This document shows, piece after piece, positions 1-7,265 of a stretch of 64,000 nucleotides of DNA. The notes beneath the pieces are model-generated. The model saw only the letters and a program-made list of their open reading frames with translations, made no database searches and was not told the DNA's origin. A program made the translations under genes and the position numbers. The DNA lies in the NCBI RefSeq assembly GCF_011612265.2, contig NZ_CP050134.2:1054001-1118000 (forward strand), in the 5' to 3' direction. Source of the DNA: Corynebacterium matruchotii. Its GTDB lineage: Bacteria; Actinomycetota; Actinomycetes; Mycobacteriales; Mycobacteriaceae. Numbering within the stretch: the stretch's first letter is position 1; each line of letters begins with the position of its first letter.

Positions 1-31
1 AACCCCACTCAGAATGCGTTCTAAAACGTGC

Positions 32-42
32 TAGCATAGGAT
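32..42 (+). promoter_or_regulatory. Putative -10 region of the terC leader transcript
   Basis: Two overlapping actinobacterial -10-like hexamers, TAGCAT (32-37) and TAGGAT (37-42), lie just before the riboswitch. A start point around 44-49 would place the first base at the foot of the aptamer. No clear -35 is visible in the bases available. This is inference from position and hexamer shape. Confidence 0.4.
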
Positions 43-45
43 GAC

Positions 46-223
46 ATCGTTGGAGGGGAGTACCCCATAATCAGCGTAGACCGTCAACACGTGACGCTTT
101 TTTGAAGACGATCCGGTCTCGCTGGCCCGCACCACCTGGCGTCGTCAAGCAGGAAATACGCACTAGTGGGTGGGGGAGACCTCCGGCTCTATTTGTACGT
201 AATACGAATAAGACCGGAGGTCT
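46..223 (+). promoter_or_regulatory. yybP-ykoY-type (Mn2+) riboswitch controlling terC translation
   Basis: The leader shows the signature GGGGAGTA (55-62), then CGTCAACACG near 83-92, and a closing GGGGGAGACC (172-181) typical of the 3' side of yybP-ykoY aptamers. This family is known to sense Mn2+ and often controls TerC/Alx-type or MntP-type membrane proteins. GGAGG (52-56) can pair with CCTCC (180-184) as stem P1. The same CCTCC belongs to AGACCTCCGG (177-186), which pairs perfectly over 10 bp with CCGGAGGTCT (214-223), the segment holding the terC ribosome binding site. The sequence therefore shows two exclusive structures: P1 formed leaves the RBS free; P1 open hides it. Metal-induced translation is inferred from this layout. 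Confidence 0.82.
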
Positions 224-227
224 TTTT

Positions 228-1358
228 ATGGAAGTAAACCTGATGACCTGGGCGATCACTATTGCATTAGTAATCGGCCTGTTCATTTTCGACTTCTATT
301 CCCATGTGCGTACACCGCACGAACCTACCCTCAAAGAATCTGCCATTTGGTCGCTGGTTTATGTGACCCTGGCCTGCCTCTTCGGCATTTTCCTGTGGTT
401 TACATGGTCCGAGCCCGGTAACCCACATCAGCATGGGTTGGAATTCTTCCACGGCTATATTGTGGAAAAAGCACTTAGCGTCGACAACCTGTTTGTGTTT
501 GCCCTCATCATGGGCAGTTTCCAGGTGCCACGGAAATATCAGCAGAAGGTACTGCTCATCGGAATTATGCTGGCGCTTGCCTTCCGGCTCGTGTTTATTC
601 TGCTGGGCAAAGTCGCCATCGACGCCTGGTCTGATGTGTTTTACCTGTTTGGTCTGTTCCTGCTGTATACCGCGGTGAAGCTGGTCATTGACGAAATTCG
701 GCACGTGCCGGAAATAAATCCGAACGACATGTGGTTGATTAAAACCTTGCGTCGGATCATTCCGGTGGCCCACGGTTATGAGAGCGATCACCTGTTTATC
801 CACAAAAAGGGCCAGTTTGCCGTGACCACGCTGCTTGTGGCGTTGATCGCTATCGGCATGATTGACGTGATGTTTGCGCTGGATTCCATTCCGGCGATCT
901 ACGGTATTACGGTGGAACCCTATATTGTGTTCACCACGAATGCGTTCTCGCTGCTGGGACTACGGCAAATGTACTTCCTGCTCGATGGGTTATTGGACCG
1001 GTTGGTGTTCCTGCCCTATGGCCTGGGCGGTGTGCTGGGGTTCATTAGCGTCAAACTCATCCTGCACGCGCTGCACGAAAACAAACTAGGGTTTATCAAC
1101 GGTGGCGAGTCGGTACCGGTGCCGGAAATTCCCACCGTATGGTCGCTCGTAACCATTGTGGGCATTTTAACCATTGCGGTGGTTGCCTCGTTGATTAAGG
1201 TGAAACGCGACGAAGCGCAGGGTGCCATTGCCCTGAAATGGAATAAGGACTACGACGATATTCCCATGAATGGCGCGGAAGCAGACGGCACCCCAGCGAG
1301 GCCGAAAAACCCTTCGACAAGTAACGCTTCGGCGGACGGAAACCCGCGGGAAACCTAG
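228..1358 (+). CDS. TerC/Alx-family integral membrane protein
   Basis: A 376-residue multi-pass membrane protein of the TerC family, whose members (Alx, MeeF/MeeY) are linked to Mn2+ export or metallation of exported proteins; older names call them tellurium-resistance proteins. The family signatures are visible: SVDNLFVFALI near residue 83 and FALDSIPAI near residue 217, both carrying the conserved membrane Asp. The start at ATG 228 is chosen because it follows GGAGG (216-220) with 7 bases of spacing and begins the hydrophobic N-terminus; the frame is open upstream to 102, but that stretch is the riboswitch. The C-terminal ~50 residues are hydrophilic and probably cytoplasmic. Control by the upstream Mn2+-type riboswitch fits a role in Mn2+ efflux, though transport was not shown. 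Confidence 0.88.
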   Translation: MEVNLMTWAITIALVIGLFIFDFYSHVRTPHEPTLKESAIWSLVYVTLACLFGIFLWFTWSEPGNPHQHGLEFFHGYIVEKALSVDNLFVFALIMGSFQVPRKYQQKVLLIGIMLALAFRLVFILLGKVAIDAWSDVFYLFGLFLLYTAVKLVIDEIRHVPEINPNDMWLIKTLRRIIPVAHGYESDHLFIHKKGQFAVTTLLVALIAIGMIDVMFALDSIPAIYGITVEPYIVFTTNAFSLLGLRQMYFLLDGLLDRLVFLPYGLGGVLGFISVKLILHALHENKLGFINGGESVPVPEIPTVWSLVTIVGILTIAVVASLIKVKRDEAQGAIALKWNKDYDDIPMNGAEADGTPARPKNPSTSNASADGNPRET

Positions 1359-1648
1359 ACACCAAAGATGTTCAGTACCGGGTTCCAGGTGTGAAACACC
1401 CGCCCGGTGAGCGCATTATTGGTGTGGAATGGATCATCGGCCATAAGTGCCTCAGCGTCGGCAATCGTGGCGGAATCGTCAAGTTGAATCACAATGAGAG
1501 CGTCACCATCCCCATCGGTATAGGGGCCGGAACCAATGAGTTTGCCTTCCTCTTTCAGCTTTCCGAGAAATTCCCGGTGGGCGGGGCGCAGTTCGATGAT
1601 CTGCGGGCTGTCGGCGGGGTAGTGGTATTCAATAGCAAAAACAGTCAT
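1355..1648 (-). CDS. YciI-like (YCII domain) protein
   Basis: A 97-residue single-domain protein with the ferredoxin-like YCII pattern: an N-terminal strand FAIEYHYP, the RPAHREFLGKL helix containing the conserved His, a GSGPYTDGDGDALIV strand pair, and a helix followed by DDPFHTNNALTGRV. YciI proteins are small and mostly unassigned; a few act as dehydrochlorinase or muconolactone-like enzymes, so no reaction is claimed. The gene converges on terC and overlaps its end by 4 bases. Confidence 0.8.
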   Translation of the reverse strand: MTVFAIEYHYPADSPQIIELRPAHREFLGKLKEEGKLIGSGPYTDGDGDALIVIQLDDSATIADAEALMADDPFHTNNALTGRVFHTWNPVLNIFGV

Positions 1649-1720
1649 GATTTTGATGCTAGTCGGTGATGAGGTTCCGCATGGGGTGATTCCCAGTCCA
1701 TCGTTGTAGTGTTGTTATTT

Positions 1721-2317
1721 ATGAATGATGCCGTCTCTAGCGCACCAACCCCAGCCAAGCCGTCGAATCTGAATGTTCCTAACATCCTGACCAGCATACG
1801 GATCTTGGCTATTCCCCTCTTTGCCTGGTTAGTGCTCCGCAGCGAAGGCCAACACATGTCCTGGATGTTATGGTCGTTGGGCTGCTTCGTGGCGTTGATG
1901 ATTACCGACAAACTTGATGGTGATATTGCGCGTGCGAAAAACCTTGTGACCGACTTTGGGAAAATCGCCGACCCCATCGCCGACAAGGCCCTGATTTCTA
2001 CGGCACTCATCTGTCTGAATATTAACGGCAGCCTGCCCGTGTGGGTGACCATCGTGATCCTAGTGCGGGAGATCGGCATCACAATTTGGCGGATGTTTGA
2101 GCTGCGTAAAGGCAATGTGGTACCCGCATCGAAGGGTGGAAAGCTGAAAACCGTCCTGCAAACCATTGCGGTCACACTATTTTTAATACCACCGGCGCAC
2201 ATATTCCACTACCCGGCACTGGTGGTCATGCTTATCGCAGTGGTGGTGACCACGGTTACAGGCTGCCAGTATATTGTGGACTCCATGAAACTGAAAAAGA
2301 CGGTGACCGGTGAGTAG
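1721..2317 (+). CDS. pgsA: CDP-diacylglycerol-glycerol-3-phosphate 3-phosphatidyltransferase
   Basis: An integral membrane CDP-alcohol phosphatidyltransferase making phosphatidylglycerol phosphate from CDP-diacylglycerol and glycerol 3-phosphate. The family signature D-x2-D-G-x2-A-R-x8-G-x3-D-x3-D is complete in KLDGDIARAKNLVTDFGKIA followed by DPIAD. About 198 residues with several hydrophobic segments. Start: ATG 1721 (MNDAVSS) is preferred; an in-frame GTG at 1709 is an alternative and neither has a strong RBS. It is followed by cinA with an 8-base overlap and then clgR-pspA, the order known from mycobacteria (pgsA3-clgR-pspA). An alternative substrate such as inositol phosphate is less likely given this context. 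Confidence 0.88.
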   Translation: MNDAVSSAPTPAKPSNLNVPNILTSIRILAIPLFAWLVLRSEGQHMSWMLWSLGCFVALMITDKLDGDIARAKNLVTDFGKIADPIADKALISTALICLNINGSLPVWVTIVILVREIGITIWRMFELRKGNVVPASKGGKLKTVLQTIAVTLFLIPPAHIFHYPALVVMLIAVVVTTVTGCQYIVDSMKLKKTVTGE

Positions 2318-2837
2318 CACGGTTACGGCGCGGGAAGTCATCACTTCGCTTATCGACGCAGGTCAGACCGTTGCTACTTGTGAATCCCTCACCGCCGGGT
2401 TGCTGGCCGCCACGCTTGCCGACGTTCCCGGCGCTAGCGCCGCGCTTCGCGGTGGTCTGGTCACCTATGCGACGGACCTCAAGCACACGCTGGCGCGCGT
2501 GCCGCAGGAAGTACTGGTGGCGCATGGCCCGGTGGCGCGGGAAACCGCCATTGCCATGGCCCGTGGGGTGCGGGATGTGTGCGGCGCCGATTGGGGAGTG
2601 TCGTTGACCGGGGTGGCTGGCCCGGATCCGCAGGATGGCCACCCGGTGGGGGAGGTGTGGGTGGGTGTTGCCGGCCCGGAGGGCACTGGGGTGGTGCATA
2701 CTGGGGTGGCCGAACTGGCCGGAACCGTTCTCGGATCGACAGACTTATTGGTGGGCGATCGGGCCGCAATCCGGCGCCAGGCGGTGACGGCAGCATTGGC
2801 GGTTATGGTGCGGGTTCGGGCTGGTCACATAGGTTGA
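2310..2837 (+). CDS. cinA: CinA C-terminal family protein (nicotinamide-nucleotide amidase)
   Basis: A 175-residue stand-alone CinA C-terminal (PncC-like) domain, which in studied homologues deamidates nicotinamide mononucleotide in NAD recycling. Visible motifs are TCESLTAGLLAATLADVPGAS with the catalytic Ser region at residues ~26-30, RGGLVTYAT, and SLTGVAGPDP near residue 95. The full-length COG1058 N-terminal half is absent, which is common in actinobacteria. It begins at GTG 2310 inside the last codons of pgsA, so the two are translationally coupled. Confidence 0.85.
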   Translation: MSSTVTAREVITSLIDAGQTVATCESLTAGLLAATLADVPGASAALRGGLVTYATDLKHTLARVPQEVLVAHGPVARETAIAMARGVRDVCGADWGVSLTGVAGPDPQDGHPVGEVWVGVAGPEGTGVVHTGVAELAGTVLGSTDLLVGDRAAIRRQAVTAALAVMVRVRAGHIG

Positions 2838-2878
2838 GTTACCCTGACTCAAGAAGGTTGGAGAAAAATTGGAAAAGC

Positions 2879-2905
2879 GGGAACAAATTTCCGGTATCAT
2901 TCGTT
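2879..2905 (+). promoter_or_regulatory. ECF sigma (SigE-like) promoter of clgR
   Basis: GGGAAC (2879-2884), 17 bases, then CGTT (2902-2905) matches the GGAAC-N16-18-cGTT form used by SigE-type envelope-stress sigma factors. The expected start point is about 2911-2913, at the first ATG of clgR, which would make a leaderless message. In mycobacteria the clgR-pspA operon is known to depend on SigE, which supports the reading. Confidence 0.6.
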
Positions 2906-2912
2906 GGAGTAA

Positions 2913-3236
2913 ATGATGATGAAATATACCGCAGTTCTAGATAAGCCAGTAACAAAACGTACCCCGAAAACTCCAGAGCCGTTACTGCGGCAAGCTCTTG
3001 GTGCAGCGCTGCGCTCGTTTCGCGCTGACAAGGGAATTACGCTGAGGGAATTGGCCGAAATTTCTCGCGTGTCGCCCGGCTATTTGTCCGAGTTGGAGCG
3101 GGGTCGCAAAGAAGTGTCTTCCGAATTGCTAGCTAGTGTCTGTCACGCATTGGGGACGAGTGTGTCTGATGTTCTCATCGAAGCTGCTGGTTCCATGGCC
3201 ATGCAGAATGTGGAAAAGGAACTAGTTCGGGTGTAG
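2913..3236 (+). CDS. clgR: ClgR, XRE-family transcriptional activator of protease genes
   Basis: A 107-residue regulator with one XRE-type helix-turn-helix (residues ~28-82: LRSFRADKGITLRELAEIS, then VSPGYLSELERGRKE). The SPGYLSELERGRKE recognition segment is characteristic of ClgR, which activates clpP1P2/clpC genes and, in mycobacteria, pspA. The N-terminus has three consecutive Met codons (2913, 2916, 2919); GGAG at 2906-2909 would serve the third on a read-through message, while the first would be used on a leaderless one. The C-terminal tail ends in ELVRV; in other actinobacteria a hydrophobic C-terminus makes ClgR a Clp substrate. Confidence 0.87.
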   Translation: MMMKYTAVLDKPVTKRTPKTPEPLLRQALGAALRSFRADKGITLRELAEISRVSPGYLSELERGRKEVSSELLASVCHALGTSVSDVLIEAAGSMAMQNVEKELVRV

Positions 3237-3358
3237 CAGCCCCATCTGTGTCGGCTTTTGGCGAAGAGTCGACATATTTACTAACTAAGATGTCGGTCTC
3301 TCCACTAAGATGGGCACCGGTTCAAATGAATATCATGAGTAGAAAGGTGCTTTAAGCG

Positions 3359-4195
3359 ATGGCAAACCCCTTCGTGAAGGCATGGAAATATTTTATGGCC
3401 CTCTTCGATAGCAAGATCGACGAGCATGCGGATCCCAAAGTGCAGATCCAGCAGGCCATCGAAGAGGCCCAACGGCAGCATCAGGAATTGTCCCAGCAGG
3501 CAGCGGCGGTTATTGGTAACCAACGGCAGTTGGAGATGCAGTTGAACCGCAGGTTAGCGGATATTGAGAAGCTGCAGGCCAATACTCGGCAGGCCATCCA
3601 ATTGGCGGATAAGGCTCGGGCTTCGGGGGACATCCAGAAAGCTACCGAGTATGAAAACGCCGCCGAGGCGTTTGCCGCCCAATTGGTAACTGCGGAGCAG
3701 TCGGTGGAGGACACCAAGAAACTGCACGATCAGGCTTTGCAGCAGGCTTCGGCTGCGAAGAAAGCAGTGGAACGCAACTCCATGGCGTTGCAGCAGAAAG
3801 TTGCAGAGCGCACCAAGCTTCTTAGCCAGCTGGAGCAGGCCAAGATGCAGGAGAAGGTGGCCGAGTCTATCCAGTCCATGAATTCCATCACCGCTCGGGA
3901 TACGCCAAATTTGGATCAGGTGCGGGAAAAGATCGAGCGGCGTTATGCCAACGCTTTGGGCTCGGCCGAGCTGGCGGAGAATACGGTGCAGGGCCGCATG
4001 GCAGAAATCGAGCAGGCTGGGGTACAGATGGCTGGGCATTCCCGTCTAGAGCAGATTCGCGCCCAAATGGCGGGCGAATTGAGCCCTGGCACATCCGCAA
4101 GTCCGCAGCAGTCCATTGAAGCGGCTAAGCCCCAGGCTTCGGTTGCCGATGATGCGGTTGCCCGGCGGATGCGGGAGCTGCGTGGTGATCTATAA
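3359..4195 (+). CDS. pspA: PspA/IM30 family envelope-stress protein
   Basis: A 278-residue PspA homologue (35-kDa antigen type). It opens with an amphipathic helix ([20 protein letters not shown]), followed by a long heptad-rich coiled coil (residues ~25-190) rich in Gln, Ala and Glu, and a divergent tail ending MRELRGDL. PspA/IM30 proteins polymerise on damaged membranes, related to ESCRT-III. It follows clgR at 122 bp, matching the clgR-pspA pair in mycobacteria, and is closed by a terminator at 4218-4249. The intervening bases may contain a ClgR-responsive promoter, but no clean operator could be assigned. Confidence 0.9.
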   Translation: MANPFVKAWKYFMALFDSKIDEHADPKVQIQQAIEEAQRQHQELSQQAAAVIGNQRQLEMQLNRRLADIEKLQANTRQAIQLADKARASGDIQKATEYENAAEAFAAQLVTAEQSVEDTKKLHDQALQQASAAKKAVERNSMALQQKVAERTKLLSQLEQAKMQEKVAESIQSMNSITARDTPNLDQVREKIERRYANALGSAELAENTVQGRMAEIEQAGVQMAGHSRLEQIRAQMAGELSPGTSASPQQSIEAAKPQASVADDAVARRMRELRGDL

Positions 4196-4217
4196 ACTGC
4201 TTTAAACTCGTCATCAC

Positions 4218-4249
4218 AAAAATGCCCCAGGGATGCCCGGGGCATTTTT
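4218..4249 (+). terminator. Intrinsic terminator after pspA
   Basis: AAAAATGCCCC (4218-4228) pairs with GGGGCATTTTT (4239-4249) across a 10-base loop, a perfect 11-bp stem ending in a T run. The flanking A and T runs allow use from either side. Confidence 0.9.
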
Positions 4250-4270
4250 GTTTGTGTCAGTGGGGCAGAC

Positions 4271-4304
4271 TATAGTGCAATAAAAGAACACTGGTCTTTT
4301 ATTG
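4271..4304 (+). promoter_or_regulatory. Promoter and palindromic operator of the Bcr/CflA exporter
   Basis: TATAGT (4271-4276) looks like a -10 hexamer. Immediately downstream CAATAAAAGA (4278-4287) and TCTTTTATTG (4295-4304) form a perfect 10-bp inverted repeat around ACACTGG. Placed over the expected start point, this suits a repressor of the TetR or MarR kind. No regulator gene is adjacent. Operator function is inferred. Confidence 0.5.
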
Positions 4305-4335
4305 AGTTTAGGGTATTCCGGAGGTATTGACGATC

Positions 4336-5544
4336 ATGGCCGCATCAAAAACACGTATTTCTTTCCTAATTATTTTGGGTGCCCTGATGTCGATCACCTC
4401 ACTATCGACCGACATTTATCTTCCAGCGCTTCCCACCATGGAAGCCGCATTGGGCGGTGACTCAGAGCTCACAATTACCGGTTTCCTCATCGGGTTTTCG
4501 CTTGCCCAATTATTATGGGGCCCAATTAGCGATCGGATTGGCCGAAAAATCCCCCTGATTATCGGCATCATTCTCTTCATCATTGGCAGCATTGGTTGTG
4601 CCACATCAACCAGTATGACAATGGTGGTCTTCTGGCGGGTATTCCAAGCACTGGGTGCCTGCGTGGGACCAATGCTGTCACGGGCAATGATCCGAGACAG
4701 CTATGGGGTCACCGAAGCCGCCCGAACATTATCCACCCTAGCAATGATTATGGCCGTGGCCCCCATCGCCGGCCCACTGCTCGGTGGTGCACTGTTGACG
4801 ATAGGGACGTGGAAACTCATTTTCTGGGTCATGGCCGGTGTGGGCGTAATCTTCTTCGGAACGATATTTTTCTTGCCGGAAACCCTACCGTCAGCATCGC
4901 GCACCCACCAGTTGCTATGGGAAACCTTCGCTAACTACTGGACCTTACTGAAAACCAGAACATTCATGCGCTATGTGCTATGCGTCACCGCATTCTATGT
5001 GGCCGCCTACGCTTTTATCACCGGCTCACCCAAGGTATACATCACGTATTTTGGTGTGCCAGAACAGTATTATGGTCTGTTCTTTGGCTGCAATATCATT
5101 GGGCTCACCCTGGTTAGCGCGCTGAACCGTCGACTAGTCATGAGCTACACCATGGATACCCTGCTTCGGCGCTCTCTCGTGGTAGCAGTCATATCGGTAG
5201 TGATCCTAACGATATTTTCTATCACCGGCATTGGTGGTCTGTGGGGAATAGTCATTCCCATGTTCGTCATGTTCAGCATGAATGGGATCATCGCTTCCTG
5301 CACCAATGCTGCCGCCCTGAATGCAGTGCCACCCACCATGACTGGGGCAGCAGCTGCACTCTTGGGGTCGCTGCAATACGGCAGCGGCATTATCTCGTCG
5401 CTCCTGCTGGCGCTGTTTGTCTCGGACACACCATACGCCATGACCAGCATCATCACATTCTTTGTGGTGCTGTCCGCCCTCTGCATGGTGGGGAGCACCG
5501 CTCATCCTGCCCAACCGGTTCGGCCGGGCGTCGACAAGCATTAA
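4336..5544 (+). CDS. Bcr/CflA-type MFS drug exporter
   Basis: A 402-residue major facilitator with 12 predicted helices and the drug:H+ antiporter-1 motifs: motif A in loop 2-3 (GPISDRIGRKIPLI, residues ~59-72), LSTDIYLPALPTM in helix 1 typical of Bcr/CflA proteins, and motif C-like APIAGPLLGGALL in helix 5. Bcr-type pumps export bicyclomycin, sulfonamides or other small molecules; the substrate here is unknown. ATG 4336 is preferred over TTG 4327 because GGAGGT (4320-4325) then has a 10-base spacing. It is monocistronic, converging on the DUF2249 gene. Confidence 0.87.
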   Translation: MAASKTRISFLIILGALMSITSLSTDIYLPALPTMEAALGGDSELTITGFLIGFSLAQLLWGPISDRIGRKIPLIIGIILFIIGSIGCATSTSMTMVVFWRVFQALGACVGPMLSRAMIRDSYGVTEAARTLSTLAMIMAVAPIAGPLLGGALLTIGTWKLIFWVMAGVGVIFFGTIFFLPETLPSASRTHQLLWETFANYWTLLKTRTFMRYVLCVTAFYVAAYAFITGSPKVYITYFGVPEQYYGLFFGCNIIGLTLVSALNRRLVMSYTMDTLLRRSLVVAVISVVILTIFSITGIGGLWGIVIPMFVMFSMNGIIASCTNAAALNAVPPTMTGAAAALLGSLQYGSGIISSLLLALFVSDTPYAMTSIITFFVVLSALCMVGSTAHPAQPVRPGVDKH

Positions 5545-5545
5545 T

Positions 5546-5803
5546 TTATGCGGTACGGGTGAATTGAATCCGCCAAGCGTCAGGGCCTTCACTCAAATAT
5601 TCGACCGCGAACTCCTCATCACGTGCCGCAATCTCCCGCAGCAACGGCAATGGATTATGCGGCGCAATAATAATCATGGCCTGCCCGATATCGCGCGTGC
5701 TCAATGCGCCATGAATCGCACCATGTCGGATTTCGTGCGGAATCTGCACCACATCAAGCTCGGGAATACTGGCATTATTGGCTAACGGAAGATCACGAGG
5801 CAT
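5546..5803 (-). CDS. DUF2249 protein
   Basis: An 85-residue protein matching the DUF2249 pattern: ELDVVQIPHEIRHGAI at the start, AMIIIAPHNPLPLLREI, and the terminal FAVEYLSEGPDAWRIQFTR. The family has a TusA-like small fold and is often found alone or fused to hemerythrin domains; its role is not settled. It lies 38 bp downstream of bioN on the same strand with its own AAAGGA RBS, so it is probably the last gene of the biotin-importer transcript. Whether it has any link to biotin is unknown. Confidence 0.8.
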   Translation of the reverse strand: MPRDLPLANNASIPELDVVQIPHEIRHGAIHGALSTRDIGQAMIIIAPHNPLPLLREIAARDEEFAVEYLSEGPDAWRIQFTRTA

Positions 5804-5841
5804 AAGAGAATCCTTTCGATAAAAAGTTGGGTCATTACCAT

Positions 5842-6459
5842 TTAACCATCACCGGCGCCGCGAGCCCATAGCGCATCAGCAATATGATGCGCGCGGCGAA
5901 TCGACCTGATGATGACCGGGGTGCCAAATGCGGTAATAGAAAACGTGGCGCCGCGAGCCTTACGTGCATCCAACACCTCATTAATAGTGTTCAACATGAG
6001 CGGAATGAGTCGAATGGTGAGCGAAATCGTTAAAACGATCGTATCCACGGGCACACCCAGGCGAGCGGTGGGGCGTAGTGCCCGTTCCAGGGCATCCATC
6101 ATTTCCTCAATGGTGGTGGTGAGCGTGAGCAACACGGCAAGCATGACCGAACCAAACAGCACGATCATAATGGCGGCGGCCCGTTCCCACCCCAACTGCC
6201 ACCATTGGAACGCCCCCAGAAACAGCAGCAGCGGAATTGGTGGCCAGAGCTGTGCCCACATGATGCGCGGCGGAATGCGGGCAATACCGTAGAGAATAAC
6301 TGCTATGGCGAGAAAAATCAGCGCAGGATACAGCGATTTCACCCATATGCTTGTGCCAATAATCGCAAGGATAAGCGTGCAAAACTTCACCATGGGGGGC
6401 GTGCGGTGAATCATGCTCGCGCCGGGAACATAGGTGCCCAGGGGAATACTGCGGATCAT
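5842..6459 (-). CDS. bioN: ECF transporter transmembrane component BioN (EcfT)
   Basis: A 205-residue EcfT protein with about five helices. The coupling-helix signature is present as VLDARKARGATFS (Ala-Arg-Gly motif, residues ~155-167), which docks onto the ATPase. In group I ECF importers BioN links the ATPase to the biotin-binding protein BioY. Its ATG overlaps the stop of bioM by 4 bases, indicating translational coupling. Confidence 0.88.
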   Translation of the reverse strand: MIRSIPLGTYVPGASMIHRTPPMVKFCTLILAIIGTSIWVKSLYPALIFLAIAVILYGIARIPPRIMWAQLWPPIPLLLFLGAFQWWQLGWERAAAIMIVLFGSVMLAVLLTLTTTIEEMMDALERALRPTARLGVPVDTIVLTISLTIRLIPLMLNTINEVLDARKARGATFSITAFGTPVIIRSIRRAHHIADALWARGAGDG

Positions 6460-7148
6460 AGGGCACTCCGATTCATGAGCGTGGTGTAAAAATCAATGAC
6501 GTCCGTGGGGGAACCATCGGCGGCGATGCGATGATTATCAATGCATAACACTCGGTCGAATCCGGTGAGGAAATCCAGATCGTGGCTGACCACAATGAGT
6601 TGCTGTTCCAGTGTATCGAATACTTTTCGAATCTTTAATCGATTACGCATGTCGAGAAGCGTGGTCGGTTCGTCGGCAATAATCACGTCGGGTTCGATGA
6701 CTAACACGGCCGCTAGCGCCAGCAGTTGCTTTTGCCCACCAGAGAGGAGATGCGGCGAGTGCTGGGCGTGATGCTCTAGCCCAAATCTTTCTAGCATGGT
6801 GCGGGTCCGGTCGGTGCGTTCCGTCTTGCTGAGTTTTAAACGCCGTAGCGAGAACGCGATATCGTCCTCCACGGTGGGCATGACGATCTGGTTTTCCGCG
6901 TCGGAGAACACAAACCCGACTTTTCGCCGAACTTGTTTGCCATTTTTTGCCACGTCGAGGCCGTCGACGGTGACCGTTCCGGTTGTTGCCGTTCCTAACC
7001 CATTGATGAGGCGGATGAGGGTGGATTTTCCGCCGCCGTTGGCGCCAATGATGCCGATGCGGTTTTCGGTGAGGGTGAGGTTAATGTCGTTGAGCACTAA
7101 TCGGTCGTCATAGTGCACGCTGACATTGGTGAATTCGATGGTGGACAC
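6456..7148 (-). CDS. bioM: Biotin ECF transporter ATPase BioM
   Basis: A 230-residue ABC ATPase. Walker A is GANGGGKSTLIR (residues ~34-45), the ABC signature LLSGGQKQLL (~133-142), Walker B VIIADEPTT (~155-163) and the switch His in VVSHDLDF. Together with BioN and BioY it powers biotin uptake across the plasma membrane. A terminator-like hairpin separates it from bioY. Confidence 0.9.
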   Translation of the reverse strand: MSTIEFTNVSVHYDDRLVLNDINLTLTENRIGIIGANGGGKSTLIRLINGLGTATTGTVTVDGLDVAKNGKQVRRKVGFVFSDAENQIVMPTVEDDIAFSLRRLKLSKTERTDRTRTMLERFGLEHHAQHSPHLLSGGQKQLLALAAVLVIEPDVIIADEPTTLLDMRNRLKIRKVFDTLEQQLIVVSHDLDFLTGFDRVLCIDNHRIAADGSPTDVIDFYTTLMNRSAL

Positions 7149-7176
7149 CGGTGTGCTCCTCGTGGTGAATAAAAAA

Positions 7177-7199
7177 GCCCAAAGTGTGGCGCTTTGGGC
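7177..7199 (-). terminator. Terminator or attenuator between bioY and bioM
   Basis: On the minus strand GCCCAAAG (7199-7192) and CTTTGGGC (7184-7177) form an 8-bp stem with a 7-base loop, followed by TTTTTT (7176-7171). This is a textbook intrinsic terminator placed inside the bio transcript, so bioMN may be expressed only by read-through from bioY, giving more BioY than BioMN. Confidence 0.8.
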
Positions 7200-7265
7200 A
7201 AAACTGGTGGTTACTTATGCTTTTCGACGTTGCCCCAGGGATTGGGGATGTCATTTCCGGAGATA

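Noticed and set aside
102-227. 42-residue N-terminal extension of the TerC protein
   Set aside because: The stretch coincides with the riboswitch aptamer and the real ATG 228 has GGAGG upstream.
3250-3262. ClgR operator before pspA (CGGCTTTTGGCG)
   Set aside because: Symmetry is imperfect and does not fit CGC-N5-GCG; too weak to call.
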